The translations under genes were made by a program, and so were the position numbers. Shown piece by piece: positions 48,490-56,363 of a stretch of 64,000 nt of DNA (position 1 is its first letter; each line of letters opens with the position of its first letter). The notes under the pieces are model-generated. The model made no database searches, had not been told where the DNA came from, and worked only from the letters and a program-made list of their open reading frames with translations. The stretch comes from Rosenbergiella australiborealis (GTDB lineage: Bacteria > Pseudomonadota > Gammaproteobacteria > Enterobacterales > Enterobacteriaceae), in assembly GCF_018494035.1 (NCBI RefSeq), contig NZ_JABBFO010000003.1, positions 62,001 through 126,000 on the forward strand. The letters run 5' to 3'.

Positions 48490-49625
48490 AAAGATTCTCG
48501 GTTTTTATGATATTCAACGATAGTATCAGCTTTAACGTTCAGTAGTACTCCAGCCTCTCGTAGAGGTAGCTGCTGAGACATAGCCTTTGATACTATTATA
48601 TTTGTTAACTTATGACTATTACGTACTGGCATGGTGTTAAAAAAGGAGCCACCACTGGATTCTCTATTTTTTTTATTATCAGCTTCACTCTTAATCTTGG
48701 CGAGTAAACTGCCTTCAACAAGCTTCAATTGCACAGCTCTTACACATCCTGCATAATCACTGACCTTGAAAGCTCTGGATACTTCTTTAACTCTGTAGTA
48801 ATCGTTATCGCTGGAAGCTTGCTCCCATGCGAGTAAAAAACGATTTTTGGGCATAAGTATCTCTGCAGACACCTTATTACAGAAGGCCTCTATTCTCTTT
48901 TCTGTATCCCATCCGGAAACACCATCAACACCCAGCCAAAGATGTGCAATTTCATGAAATAAAGTGAAAACCTGAGCGGACATTGCATCAGATCCATTTA
49001 CAAAAATAATAGGAGCTATGGCATCGGATATGCAAAAGCCTCTAAATTCGTCAGTATTCAACTTCCTAGAGTTATTATTGCCGACCACTCCATTCTTAAA
49101 AACTAAAATGCCTACATTCTCGATGAGCTTAGAAGCTCTAGAAAAATAGCTATCAACGGTGACGTTCTTTATTTCATCAGAAACATTAAATCTTATAGTT
49201 TCTACGATGTCATTAGCTACATCTTCATGGCTTAAATTATTAGTAAATTTAAATTTACCTATAAAGTTTAGAGGTTCATCTCTACCAATTTCTTTCAGAT
49301 AATCTTTATACCAATCAAGCTTGTACTCTATGTCATGATATACATCAAAGAAGTTACGACTTAAAGCTATACTGTCAACAGATTGTCGAAGATCTGGTAT
49401 TTTAGGTTTAACATTCGCGGGAGGGGTATCAAGAAAAAGAAATCCAAATGGAATACCTCCGATCTTGGCTAGCTTTTCCGCTCCAGATTTGTTCACAACC
49501 CCCTCAAAAAACTTGTTATGTTTTTTAGGCATGACTTTATCCGCAAGGGTTTCAAGAGAAATTCCTTGGGAGTTAGCTATCCAATCAATCATCTTTCTAG
49601 ACAACTGATATTCAATCGCTGCCAT
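48486..49625 (-). CDS. ImmA/IrrE family metallopeptidase with HTH-like N-terminus
   Basis: 379 aa. The zinc-peptidase motif is FTLFHEIAHLWLG near residue 235, followed by FCNKVSAEILMP with the distal Glu. The N-terminal 60 residues (MIDWIANSQGISLETLADKV) look like a HTH module. The Ser/Asn-rich C-terminal part ends in a putative second HTH (LPLREAGVLLNVKADTIVEY). It forms a pair with the DUF4411 PIN gene. Such peptidases often cleave repressors or control toxins. ATG 49625 with AGGTGAT upstream is used. Confidence 0.85.
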   Translation of the reverse strand: MAAIEYQLSRKMIDWIANSQGISLETLADKVMPKKHNKFFEGVVNKSGAEKLAKIGGIPFGFLFLDTPPANVKPKIPDLRQSVDSIALSRNFFDVYHDIEYKLDWYKDYLKEIGRDEPLNFIGKFKFTNNLSHEDVANDIVETIRFNVSDEIKNVTVDSYFSRASKLIENVGILVFKNGVVGNNNSRKLNTDEFRGFCISDAIAPIIFVNGSDAMSAQVFTLFHEIAHLWLGVDGVSGWDTEKRIEAFCNKVSAEILMPKNRFLLAWEQASSDNDYYRVKEVSRAFKVSDYAGCVRAVQLKLVEGSLLAKIKSEADNKKNRESSGGSFFNTMPVRNSHKLTNIIVSKAMSQQLPLREAGVLLNVKADTIVEYHKNRESL

Positions 49626-49749
49626 ACTTATCACCTAAGTTAAAATACCTAAAAGCACTCATTTCATTGTTGTGCATATGTAATACACCGTCAATAATTT
49701 TATCTACCATTTGAGTGTTAACAACGGAACTAGATTAAGCATTTTACTA

Positions 49750-50403
49750 TCACAAAAACCGCATTTTAGCTTCTACAGCTACGCCGATAATCTTACAGTT
49801 CCCGTTAACCGGAACCATTGGCCACGCTGGATTCAATCCCTTTAAATACTTCTGGCCAGCATCAATGATTAGCTTCTTGAACGTGGCTTCATTCGAGTCA
49901 GTGAGCTTGGCGATCACTAAGCTGCCATTCATCGCTTCCTTGGCAGTATCAAACAGAACGTAGTTACCTTCTGGCACACTCTGTCCCGTCGGCGCTGTCA
50001 TTGAGTCACCTTCAACCTTGAGCCAGAAAGCATCGCCCTGAATATGTGCGTCAGACTCAAGCCATTCGCTTATTTCGTCTAAGGTGTAGGCTTCGATAGC
50101 TTCAGCCCAACATCCCGCCTGGACGGAGCTGAGCACAGGGTATTCTTTACCCGGCTTGTATGGGATTAAGTTGCTGACATTTTCATTGCCGCCAGCAGTG
50201 GAGATAGTTCCGTCATGGTTTACTACAAACTCACTGAAGCCTAGATATTTCATTATCTTTGCTATGTCATCTAGGCTTGGCTCTCTCCTAGCATTCAGCC
50301 AATGGCTAATCGCACCCTTAGTCATATCCAGATGCTCGGCCAACTTCTCTTGATTAATGTCCAATTCCTTCATGCGGATCTTGGCCACTTCATACCATTT
50401 CAT
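49750..50403 (-). CDS. cI: Phage CI-type repressor with S24 peptidase domain
   Basis: 217 aa. The HTH is LAEHLDMTKGAISHWLNARR near residue 20. The S24 domain has a likely self-cleavage site QAGCWAE, catalytic Ser in VEGDSMTAP and Lys in GSLVIAKL. It should bind OL and OR and be inactivated by RecA in the SOS response. ATG 50403 (MKWYEVAK) is chosen because AGGG lies seven bases upstream; a longer reading would run through the operators. Confidence 0.92.
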   Translation of the reverse strand: MKWYEVAKIRMKELDINQEKLAEHLDMTKGAISHWLNARREPSLDDIAKIMKYLGFSEFVVNHDGTISTAGGNENVSNLIPYKPGKEYPVLSSVQAGCWAEAIEAYTLDEISEWLESDAHIQGDAFWLKVEGDSMTAPTGQSVPEGNYVLFDTAKEAMNGSLVIAKLTDSNEATFKKLIIDAGQKYLKGLNPAWPMVPVNGNCKIIGVAVEAKMRFL

Positions 50404-50418
50404 ATTCATCCCTAAATA

Positions 50419-50493
50419 ATACAATTCGTATAAATATAAACGAGACACAAAATGTATATTTAACTTGTCTGTGATAAATACGAAACGTATACT
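50419..50493 (+). promoter_or_regulatory. Rightward early promoter PR with three operators (OR)
   Basis: Operators: ATACAATTCGTAT (50419-50431), ACACAAAATGTAT (50445-50457) and ATACGAAACGTAT (50478-50490). PR is TTGTCT (50465-50470), 17 bases, TATACT (50488-50493), with an operator inside the spacer. PRM must lie leftward in the same interval, but no convincing -35/-10 pair stands out. Confidence 0.87.
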
Positions 50494-50516
50494 GAATTTG
50501 TTCAAAGGAGGAAATC

Positions 50517-50729
50517 ATGAACAACCTACGAAACATCCGTGAGCGGCTGGGCATGACTCAAGGTGAACTAGCTTCTGCAATCGGGCTTAAAACTGCGGGT
50601 GCTATCTGCCACTACGAAAACGGTCGTAGAGAATTAAGCATCGATAAGTGTCGAAAAATTATTGAAGTGCTGAATCAAAAAGGGATTTCAGTTTCCTTCG
50701 ATGACCTTGTCCCACCTACTGCCGCTTAG
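50517..50729 (+). CDS. cro: Cro-like regulator
   Basis: 70 aa HTH protein ([39 protein letters not shown]), divergent from cI across OR. AGGAGG precedes the ATG. By position it is Cro, which would repress cI and early transcription in lytic growth. Confidence 0.85.
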   Translation: MNNLRNIRERLGMTQGELASAIGLKTAGAICHYENGRRELSIDKCRKIIEVLNQKGISVSFDDLVPPTAA

Positions 50730-50735
50730 TAACAC

Positions 50736-50805
50736 CGTTCTTTAATAATCTGCGCCCCTGCCGAAATGTGGGGAACCAATTCTAAGCATTCAGCTATCAG
50801 CTGAA
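50736..50805 (+). promoter_or_regulatory. Candidate nutR region between cro and cII
   Basis: CGTTCTTTA (50736-50744) matches the lambdoid boxA pattern. It is followed by a hairpin CCCC...GGGG (about 50755-50774), then a perfect stem TTCAGC-TATCA-GCTGAA (50789-50805). Position after cro fits nutR and tR1; which stem is boxB is not clear. Confidence 0.45.
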
Positions 50806-50826
50806 AGCTCAACTCAACACACAAGG

Positions 50827-50859
50827 ATTAAAGCAAATGGAACATGCAAGTTACAGCAA
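50827..50859 (-). promoter_or_regulatory. CII-activated promoter PRE
   Basis: On the minus strand TTGC-TGTAAC-TTGC (50846-50859) is a perfect CII site. The -35 falls between the two TTGC blocks; 17 bases further is TTTAAT (-10, 50827-50832). As in lambda it overlaps the 5' end of cII and would drive leftward cI transcription. Confidence 0.85.
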
Positions 50860-51133
50860 ACCCACACAGCGGGAGATCGACCGTACCGAAACAGACCTGC
50901 TTATCGCTCTATCACAGATAACGGGCAGACGTTTTGCCGACCTTGCAGGCTGGCATGAATCGAAGGTGAGTAGACTGAATTGGCGGGATATTGCCACGGT
51001 GTTTTGCATTGCAAAAATGGCACTAGAGGTGAGTCCGATCGGTAGAGCAATTCAGTGTGCTTATCTGGCAATAGGTAATAAAAAAACCTCGGTAGCCGCC
51101 GAGGTTCCTGCACAACTCATAATTGATTTCTAA
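50837..51133 (+). CDS. cII: CII-like transcription activator
   Basis: 98 aa with the CII layout: N-terminal helix (REIDRTETDLLIALSQITG), HTH (RFADLAGWHESKVSRLNW), a helical multimerisation part and a flexible C-terminus. The matched TTGC-N6-TTGC site at its own 5' end supports the function. Its 3' end is overlapped by an antisense RNA. In lambda CII sets the lysis-lysogeny choice by switching on cI and int. Confidence 0.85.
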   Translation: MEHASYSKPTQREIDRTETDLLIALSQITGRRFADLAGWHESKVSRLNWRDIATVFCIAKMALEVSPIGRAIQCAYLAIGNKKTSVAAEVPAQLIIDF

Positions 51134-51143
51134 CCATATCAAC
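51080..51143 (-). ncRNA. OOP-like antisense RNA to the cII 3' end
   Basis: A minus-strand promoter TTTACA (51173-51178), 17 bases, CATACT (51150-51155) leads to a terminator AACCTCGG/CCGAGGTT plus seven T inside the cII 3' end (51080-51106). The predicted RNA is about 64 bases and covers the last 50 or so bases of cII, as lambda OOP does. It should trigger RNase III cleavage of cII mRNA. Confidence 0.7.
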
Positions 51144-51195
51144 GAGGTAAGTATGACCAAAAACACTGATCGTGTAAACCGTCACAGGGGGCGCT

Positions 51196-52176
51196 ATGGC
51201 AACTGCAACCCTCTATGATTTTAACGCTGAGCGTCATCTCAGGAGTAATCGGATGGAAAACCAAAAATCAGGTTTTGTGCCGATGTACCGGAGCATCTTA
51301 AAACATTCATGGCGGAAAGATGTGTATCTCAGAACGCTATGGCAGGACTTACTTTTTGCGGCACAGAAAGAGCCACGGACGGTGAATTTCAGAGGTTGTC
51401 ATTGGCAGCTGCTTACTGGTCAACTTGTCACTACGCTTGAGGACTTGGGAGCCAATCTCTGTAATCGAGAGGGGGAGCCAACGAGTCGCCATGCAGTGAA
51501 AAGAATGCTAGCGATATTTGTGAAAGAGGGGATGATTTCTGTTCATACCGAACACCGCAAAGGGACGGTTATTACCCTCCTGAATTATTCCGAATATAAC
51601 CAAAAAATGACCGATTTACCCGCGCATAACCTCGCGCATAACAAATCCAGTGATACCAAGGGTTCAGAGGTAGGTGCCGCGCACATAGCCGCGCATTACC
51701 CCGCGCATCATGAACAACAATGTATAAACAATAATATAAATAATACGTCCGAGAATTCTGTCGAATCCTCTGACATACCCCCAAATGAATTATCTGAACG
51801 TCGTCCTGAAGCAGCCATTCAACACGGCAAGAAATGGGGAACAGCGGAAGACCTACGAGCTGCCGAATGGTTATTTGCCCAGGTCAGACTCATTTCAGGT
51901 TCTGCCAAAACACCCAACTTTGCCATCTGGGCAAACGATATCCGAATGATGCGAGAACGGGATGGTCGCGACCATCGGGAAATCTGTGAGTTATTCAAGT
52001 GGGCATGTCAGGACAGCTTCTGGCAGGGGAATGTGTTGTGTCCTGCCAAGCTTCGTGACAAGTGGACACAACTGAGCATCCAACGCGACAAGCAGCGATC
52101 GGGGCGAGGGGGAAGCACTACCCGACCGGCAATTGATTTTAATAACCACGACTGGGCAGAGGGACTCGAGATATGA
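51196..52176 (+). CDS. Phage replication initiator, O-like
   Basis: 326 aa. The N-terminal part (KSGFVPMYRSILKHSWRKDV, RTLWQDLLFAAQKEPRTV) is a winged-helix region typical of phage replication proteins. The middle holds Ala-His repeats encoded by iteron DNA, then a low-complexity Asn/Ser linker. The C-terminus (DDIRMMRERDGRDHREICEL-like) resembles helicase-loader-binding domains. GGGGGC precedes ATG 51196. It overlaps the P-like gene by ATGA. Confidence 0.8.
   Translation: MATATLYDFNAERHLRSNRMENQKSGFVPMYRSILKHSWRKDVYLRTLWQDLLFAAQKEPRTVNFRGCHWQLLTGQLVTTLEDLGANLCNREGEPTSRHAVKRMLAIFVKEGMISVHTEHRKGTVITLLNYSEYNQKMTDLPAHNLAHNKSSDTKGSEVGAAHIAAHYPAHHEQQCINNNINNTSENSVESSDIPPNELSERRPEAAIQHGKKWGTAEDLRAAEWLFAQVRLISGSAKTPNFAIWANDIRMMRERDGRDHREICELFKWACQDSFWQGNVLCPAKLRDKWTQLSIQRDKQRSGRGGSTTRPAIDFNNHDWAEGLEI
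51621..51760 (+). other. Predicted prophage replication origin inside the O-like gene
   Basis: Five copies of CGCGCAT or CGCGCACAT start at 51621, 51633, 51678, 51690 and 51702; within each group the period is exactly 12 bases. An AT-rich stretch with ACAATAATATAAATAAT follows at 51715-51750. Iterons plus AT-rich DNA within the initiator gene is the lambda ori design. Confidence 0.7.
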
Positions 52177-52859
52177 GAAATCTAAATGCCGCAATTGCAC
52201 GACGAGATGGGAAAGCATTAGCCGCTATGGCCACACCTGAGCCACCCAAAAAACCAGTCAGTCAGCAGGCTGTGCAGGTATTCAATGAGCTGTTTCGTCA
52301 ACTCAAAGCAGCCTTTCCTGCACTGATGATGTCCATCAAAACTCAAGAAGATTTAGACGAATTACGACGTCAATGGGTCATGGCGTTCGTAGAAAATGGC
52401 ATCTACAGCATCGGACAAGTCAACGCTGGGATGAAGATCGCCCGTCAGCAAGAAGTCCCTTTCTTACCGTCGCCAGGTCAGTTCATCAGCTGGTGCCATC
52501 AGGAGGAATTCCGCACTGCAGGACTGCCGAACGAAGAGGAGTTATATCTTATCGTCATGAAATATTGCTCTCAGCGAGGGCTGTATGACTGCGCAGAGAA
52601 TTACCCCTGGCAGAGTAACGCTGAATACTGGATGGTGACAACGCTCTATGACCAAATGCGGGCGCTAAATCTCAGTGAAGCCGAATTGAAAAAGCGTTGC
52701 CGTAAGCAGCTCCACTCGATGGTTCAGCGATTGAATGCCGATGAAACGATCCCCGCGCCACGTAAGCAAATTCCCGTACTGCATATCCCGTCAACCAAGG
52801 AAACTGCGAAATCCCACATTGCACAAATTCGGCGAAGGTTTGGATTGCGCAGGGGATGA
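52173..52859 (+). CDS. Replication protein P-like helicase loader
   Basis: 228 aa. It has a long helical N-terminus and the block QLKAAFPALMMSIKTQEDLD, RRQWVMAFVENGI, FLPSPGQFISWC typical of lambda P family proteins, which deliver DnaB helicase to the phage origin. The C-terminus is basic (IAQIRRRFGLRRG). It overlaps the O-like gene by four bases. Confidence 0.85.
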   Translation: MRNLNAAIARRDGKALAAMATPEPPKKPVSQQAVQVFNELFRQLKAAFPALMMSIKTQEDLDELRRQWVMAFVENGIYSIGQVNAGMKIARQQEVPFLPSPGQFISWCHQEEFRTAGLPNEEELYLIVMKYCSQRGLYDCAENYPWQSNAEYWMVTTLYDQMRALNLSEAELKKRCRKQLHSMVQRLNADETIPAPRKQIPVLHIPSTKETAKSHIAQIRRRFGLRRG

Positions 52860-52870
52860 AACACGACGCC

Positions 52871-52889
52871 GCTGAACGCGGTTTTTTTA
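52871..52889 (+). terminator. Terminator after the P-like gene
   Basis: CCGC, TGAA loop, CGCGG with TTTTTTT. It probably needs N-modified polymerase to be passed. Confidence 0.7.
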
Positions 52890-52913
52890 CGCCTGAATTT
52901 TGGAGAGGAAGAT

Positions 52914-54245
52914 ATGCACAGGCAAATTTCATACGGTTCAGTTTGCTCAGGTATCGAAGCAGTAACAGTCGCCTGGGGCGCCTTAGGCTGGTCAGCATCG
53001 TGGCTGGCAGAAATCGAAAAGTTCCCTGCTGAATTACTCGCTCAGCGTTATCCAAACACGCCCAACTTAGGCGACATGACACAAATCGCCAATAGCATCA
53101 AATCAGGACATGTAGCGGCACCCGATATTCTGGTCGGAGGCACCCCCTGCCAGGCATTTAGCATTGCAGGTCTACGCGATGGGCTATCAGATGCCCGTGG
53201 CCAATTAACCCTTTCATTCGTGGAGTTAGCAAATGCAATCGACAATAAGCGCATCGAACGTGGAGAAGAACCAGCAGTTATCGTCTGGGAAAATGTCCCA
53301 GGAGTGCTCAGCAGTTCAGACAATGCTTTCGGCTGCTTCATCGCTGCCCTGGCTGGAGAAGATGAAGCATTTGAACCAGGTCACCCACCTGATGCGGGAA
53401 AAAATAACCCGTTCTGGCGGTGGAATGCCAAAACCAGTGGCCACATTCCAAAGTGGTCGCAGTCTGGTTGTATTATTGGACCAAAGCGCAAAGTGGCCTG
53501 GCGAATCCTTAATGCCCAATACTTCGGAGTGGCCCAACGCCGCCGCCGTGTGTTCGTTGTCGCAAGTGCTAGAAACGACTTCGATCCCACAAAGGTACTA
53601 CTTGAGTCCGACGGCATGCGCCGGGATATTGCGCCGAGCAGAGAATCGGGGGAGGCAGTTGCCACCCTTACTGCAAGTGGCGTTGGAACATGTGGCGCAG
53701 ACGACAATCAGGCACAAGCAGGACATTTGATAGCGACCTTTGGTGGTGGCAATTGCTCAGGAGAGATTGATGTGTCTACTTGCCTAACGGCTCATGGATA
53801 TAGGATCGATTTTGATGTTGAAACCTTTGCCATACATGGAACACAAGATCCTGATGTTAATGCTGAGTTTGCGCATACTATAGGCCGCAATCAGGGACAG
53901 GAGAATACTATTGTCTATGGGATACCGGGGAACTGGATTGGTCGTGCTCCTGAGAATGGTGGTAATTCCTTAGAACCCACCCATAACATTTCACCATGTC
54001 TGACGGCAACTGATCGTCATGGTGTCGCTTATGGCAATCTTGTCGTGCGTCGTCTGATGCCGGTTGAATGTGAACGCCTGCAAGGGTTCCCGGCTAACTG
54101 GACGCAAATTCACTGGCGTAATGCTGATGCGGTCAATTGCCCGGATGGCCCACGCTATAAAGCGATAGGAAACAGTATGGCAGTACCGGTCATGAGATGG
54201 ATTGGCGAGCGAATCCATCAGCAACTGTGTAACGCTAATAGTTAG
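52914..54245 (+). CDS. Phage DNA cytosine-5 methyltransferase
   Basis: 443 aa. Motif I SVCSGIEAVTVAWG, motif IV GGTPCQAFSIAG with the catalytic Cys, motif VI VWENVPGVL, motif VIII AQRRRRVFVVA and the C-terminal GDSMAVPV-like IGNSMAVPVMRW are all in order. Between motifs VIII and IX lies a long variable region, the target-recognition part. No partner endonuclease lies next to it, so it is an orphan phage methylase that may protect against host restriction. Confidence 0.92.
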   Translation: MHRQISYGSVCSGIEAVTVAWGALGWSASWLAEIEKFPAELLAQRYPNTPNLGDMTQIANSIKSGHVAAPDILVGGTPCQAFSIAGLRDGLSDARGQLTLSFVELANAIDNKRIERGEEPAVIVWENVPGVLSSSDNAFGCFIAALAGEDEAFEPGHPPDAGKNNPFWRWNAKTSGHIPKWSQSGCIIGPKRKVAWRILNAQYFGVAQRRRRVFVVASARNDFDPTKVLLESDGMRRDIAPSRESGEAVATLTASGVGTCGADDNQAQAGHLIATFGGGNCSGEIDVSTCLTAHGYRIDFDVETFAIHGTQDPDVNAEFAHTIGRNQGQENTIVYGIPGNWIGRAPENGGNSLEPTHNISPCLTATDRHGVAYGNLVVRRLMPVECERLQGFPANWTQIHWRNADAVNCPDGPRYKAIGNSMAVPVMRWIGERIHQQLCNANS

Positions 54246-54254
54246 GGGAAGATG

Positions 54255-54709
54255 ATGAACATCCCAAAGACGGACTCCGGTTACACAAATCCAACTTTCA
54301 GGCCATAGGCCAGCAACTCTCAGAAGTCCTCCAGTCAGGTGATTGCTACCGACTCAAAATTGAGCCATGGCGAGAACGCAGAAGCCTTTCACAAAACTCA
54401 CTCAGCCATATGTGGTACGGAGAAATCAGCCGCTACTTAATCAAGCGCGGTAAAGATTTTGCTACGCCTAAATGGGTGAAAGATGCGTTAAAACACACCT
54501 ATCTCGGATATGAAACCACTGAGAGAGTGGACGTGATAACCGGTGAGAAAACGACGGTTCAGATACTCAGGCAAACATCAAAACTCGATACAGGTGGTAT
54601 GCATAACTACTTGTCGAAAGTCGAGGGATGGGCGCAAAACATCGGGTGTCTGCTGACCATTCCAGAACATAGCGAATACAGAGAGCTTCAGAGGAAACAA
54701 GAACAGTGA
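54255..54709 (+). pseudogene. ninB: NinB-like recombination protein with a frameshift
   Basis: The NinB core is clear: RRSLSQNSLSHMWYGEI, VKDALKHTYLGYETTERVDV and TSKLDTGGMHNYLSKVEGWA. However, the frame holding this core has no ATG, GTG or TTG before 54410, which lies inside the conserved region. A good start (ATG 54255 with AGGGGA upstream, MNIPKTDSG) lies in another frame that stops at 54308. A one-base loss near 54275-54295 would join the two. Either the gene is broken or the base is a sequence error. Confidence 0.7.
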
Positions 54710-55281
54710 AAATAAAAGGACTTAGAAAACCTAAGACCTGTAAAACCTGCAAAGAACAATTCATCCCTCACAGTACAACCCAAACCGTCTGCTCAATCTC
54801 CTGTGCCATCCAATACAGTAAAGCTCAGTCAGCAAAACTTGCTGAAAAGCGGGCACTTGCTGAACGGAAAAAACACCGACAAAGACGAGCAGACGTTAAA
54901 CCCTTAAGCCATTGGGTAAACATGACTCAGCGTGTATTCAATGACTACATACGGGCAAGGGATGGGAATGTCTGTATCAGTTGTGGCAGTACCACCGCAT
55001 CGAGTTACCACGCAGGTCATTACAGAACAACAGCTGCGGCTAAGCAATTACGCTTCAATGAGGATAACTGCCATTCGCAGTGCGCAGCCTGCAATACGCA
55101 TCAATCCGGCAACCTTGGCCCCTATCATATCAATCTGCTAGCGAAAATTGGTACTGAGCGAGTCCAGGCGCTTGAAAGTAATAACCAGGCATATCGATAC
55201 ACCAGAGAAGAGCTTGAAGCGCTCAGAGCGCATTACAGGCAGAAAATCAGAACACTTAACTCAGAAAGGGGGCAACCATGA
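54706..55281 (+). CDS. ninG: NinG recombination protein
   Basis: 191 aa. It has an N-terminal zinc-like motif (CKTCKEQF, CSISCA), a basic helical region and the C-terminal block CISCGSTTASSYHAGHYR, FNEDNCHSQCAACNTHQSGN, an HNH-like fold. Lambda NinG (Rap) is a Holliday-junction nuclease. The start is GTG 54706, overlapping the ninB stop. Confidence 0.92.
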   Translation: MKIKGLRKPKTCKTCKEQFIPHSTTQTVCSISCAIQYSKAQSAKLAEKRALAERKKHRQRRADVKPLSHWVNMTQRVFNDYIRARDGNVCISCGSTTASSYHAGHYRTTAAAKQLRFNEDNCHSQCAACNTHQSGNLGPYHINLLAKIGTERVQALESNNQAYRYTREELEALRAHYRQKIRTLNSERGQP

Positions 55282-55337
55282 CCAAGCATACACACTCGCT
55301 ATCTTTATTCACGCGCGCGCGCGTTTAGGAGATCCCT

Positions 55338-55613
55338 ATGCCCACTATCGCTACGGTAAAAATCGACTGGTTCCGTGTGATCACCGACATCACCCGCAAA
55401 GGTATTCCCTTGCAGGCGATCGCCAAAGAACTGGACGTGTCCAAATCAGCCATCATCGGTTGGAAGCAGGGCGCTGCGCCTAACCATCACACAGGTGAGG
55501 CACTCATTAATTTCTGGTGCTATGTCACTCATCACGAGCGACCAGAGCTACCGGTGGTAGTGATATCGAAACGCTTCGTGTATGGATGGCATCGTCGAGC
55601 GCCCACACCGTGA
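55338..55613 (+). CDS. Small HTH protein at the early-late boundary
   Basis: 91 aa with a HTH (GIPLQAIAKELDVSKSAIIGW KQG region) and a tail ending FVYGWHRRAPTP. GGAG precedes the ATG. It is the last early-type gene before the virion module, the place where lambdoid phages carry the late regulator Q, but it does not look like Q. It might regulate late genes or be an unrelated small DNA-binding protein. Confidence 0.65.
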   Translation: MPTIATVKIDWFRVITDITRKGIPLQAIAKELDVSKSAIIGWKQGAAPNHHTGEALINFWCYVTHHERPELPVVVISKRFVYGWHRRAPTP

Positions 55614-55632
55614 TTTGGTCAGGATTCTGACC
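55613..55632 (+). repeat. Conserved hairpin element, copy 1
   Basis: ATTTGGTCAGGATTCTGACC at the end of the HTH gene. GGTCAG pairs with CTGACC around GATT. A second copy at 59029-59048 differs by one base, which keeps the stem as a G-U pair. Confidence 0.65.
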
Positions 55633-55679
55633 GAGAGGAAAGAGGACACTCTATGCTCACATAACACAGGAGCATACAC

Positions 55680-56069
55680 ATGGCACGTGCACAAAAACCA
55701 ATTGAAGTTCCCGGTCAAGAGCCTGCAGCTGTTGAACCAGAGCAGATCCCCGACACATCCGATACGGAAACAAATCAATCCGTCGAGGCAACCCCTGACG
55801 TTACTCCCGATATAGCAGCTCGTAATCAATTACTGTCCACTCTACATCCACAAGCCACTGACATCATCGCTCGTTTTGAAGCACTGGGCTTTATTGACGA
55901 TCACGGCAGCGCACTGACTGACAACCTTGATTTCATCAATCTCGTTAAACAAGCGACCGTCGTAACAATAGCCTCAGGTTCTGACAGGGTGACCAATGAC
56001 GAAGGTAAGCGTCAGCCCGTAACGGGTGCGCCCGTACTAACTGAGCGCGGCTGGCATATCCCAGGCTAA
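55680..56069 (+). CDS. Phage protein of unknown function upstream of portal
   Basis: 129 aa. The first 55 residues are low-complexity and rich in Pro, Glu and Thr (GQEPAAVEPEQIPDTSDTE). The rest (IIARFEALGFIDDHGSALTD) is helical. It begins the row of virion genes and lies 12 bases before the next gene. It might be a small structural or terminase-related protein, but I see no terminase motif. Confidence 0.55.
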   Translation: MARAQKPIEVPGQEPAAVEPEQIPDTSDTETNQSVEATPDVTPDIAARNQLLSTLHPQATDIIARFEALGFIDDHGSALTDNLDFINLVKQATVVTIASGSDRVTNDEGKRQPVTGAPVLTERGWHIPG

Positions 56070-56081
56070 GGAGGAATCGCT

Positions 56082-56360
56082 ATGTGCGGAGGACTTGATG
56101 TCAACAAAGTGCTGGACCCGTTGGGACTCTTCAAGAAAGACAAAACCCCGGATGTTCAACAGACCGACCCACAGGCTGAAGCGGATGCGGCGGCCAATGC
56201 GGCAGCTAAGTCGGCCAATGCCGATGCAGCAGCACGTCGAAAACGTAAACAGGGATCGTCTTTACTGGCATCGGGCGCGTCAGGTGCCGATGACTCGGGC
56301 GGCTCCCTGCTGGCATCGGGGGCGCAGGCTGCTCAGAAGAAAAGAACGTTAGGGGCATAA
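56082..56360 (+). CDS. Small Ala-rich virion-module protein
   Basis: 92 aa: MCGGLDVNKVLDPLGLFKKD start, then an Ala/Asp/Gln-rich helical stretch and two near-identical SSLLASGAS/GSLLASGAQ units near the C-terminus. It lies three bases before portal. Small proteins of this type precede or follow portal in podoviruses; function unknown. Confidence 0.6.
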   Translation: MCGGLDVNKVLDPLGLFKKDKTPDVQQTDPQAEADAAANAAAKSANADAAARRKRKQGSSLLASGASGADDSGGSLLASGAQAAQKKRTLGA

Positions 56361-56363
56361 GCG

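Noticed and set aside
51153-51218. A 21-codon frame MTKNTDRVNRHRGRYGNCNP overlapping the start of the O-like gene
   Set aside because: Very short, overlaps the OOP promoter and the next gene; only a weak AGGT precedes it.
55278-55328. A 16-codon frame ending in a GCGCGCGCGC tract after ninG
   Set aside because: Too short to support; the alternating GC run is notable but only about 12 bases long.
55272-55330. CRISPR or other repeat array
   Set aside because: I saw no regularly spaced repeats with unique spacers anywhere in the window; the GC tract here is simple sequence.
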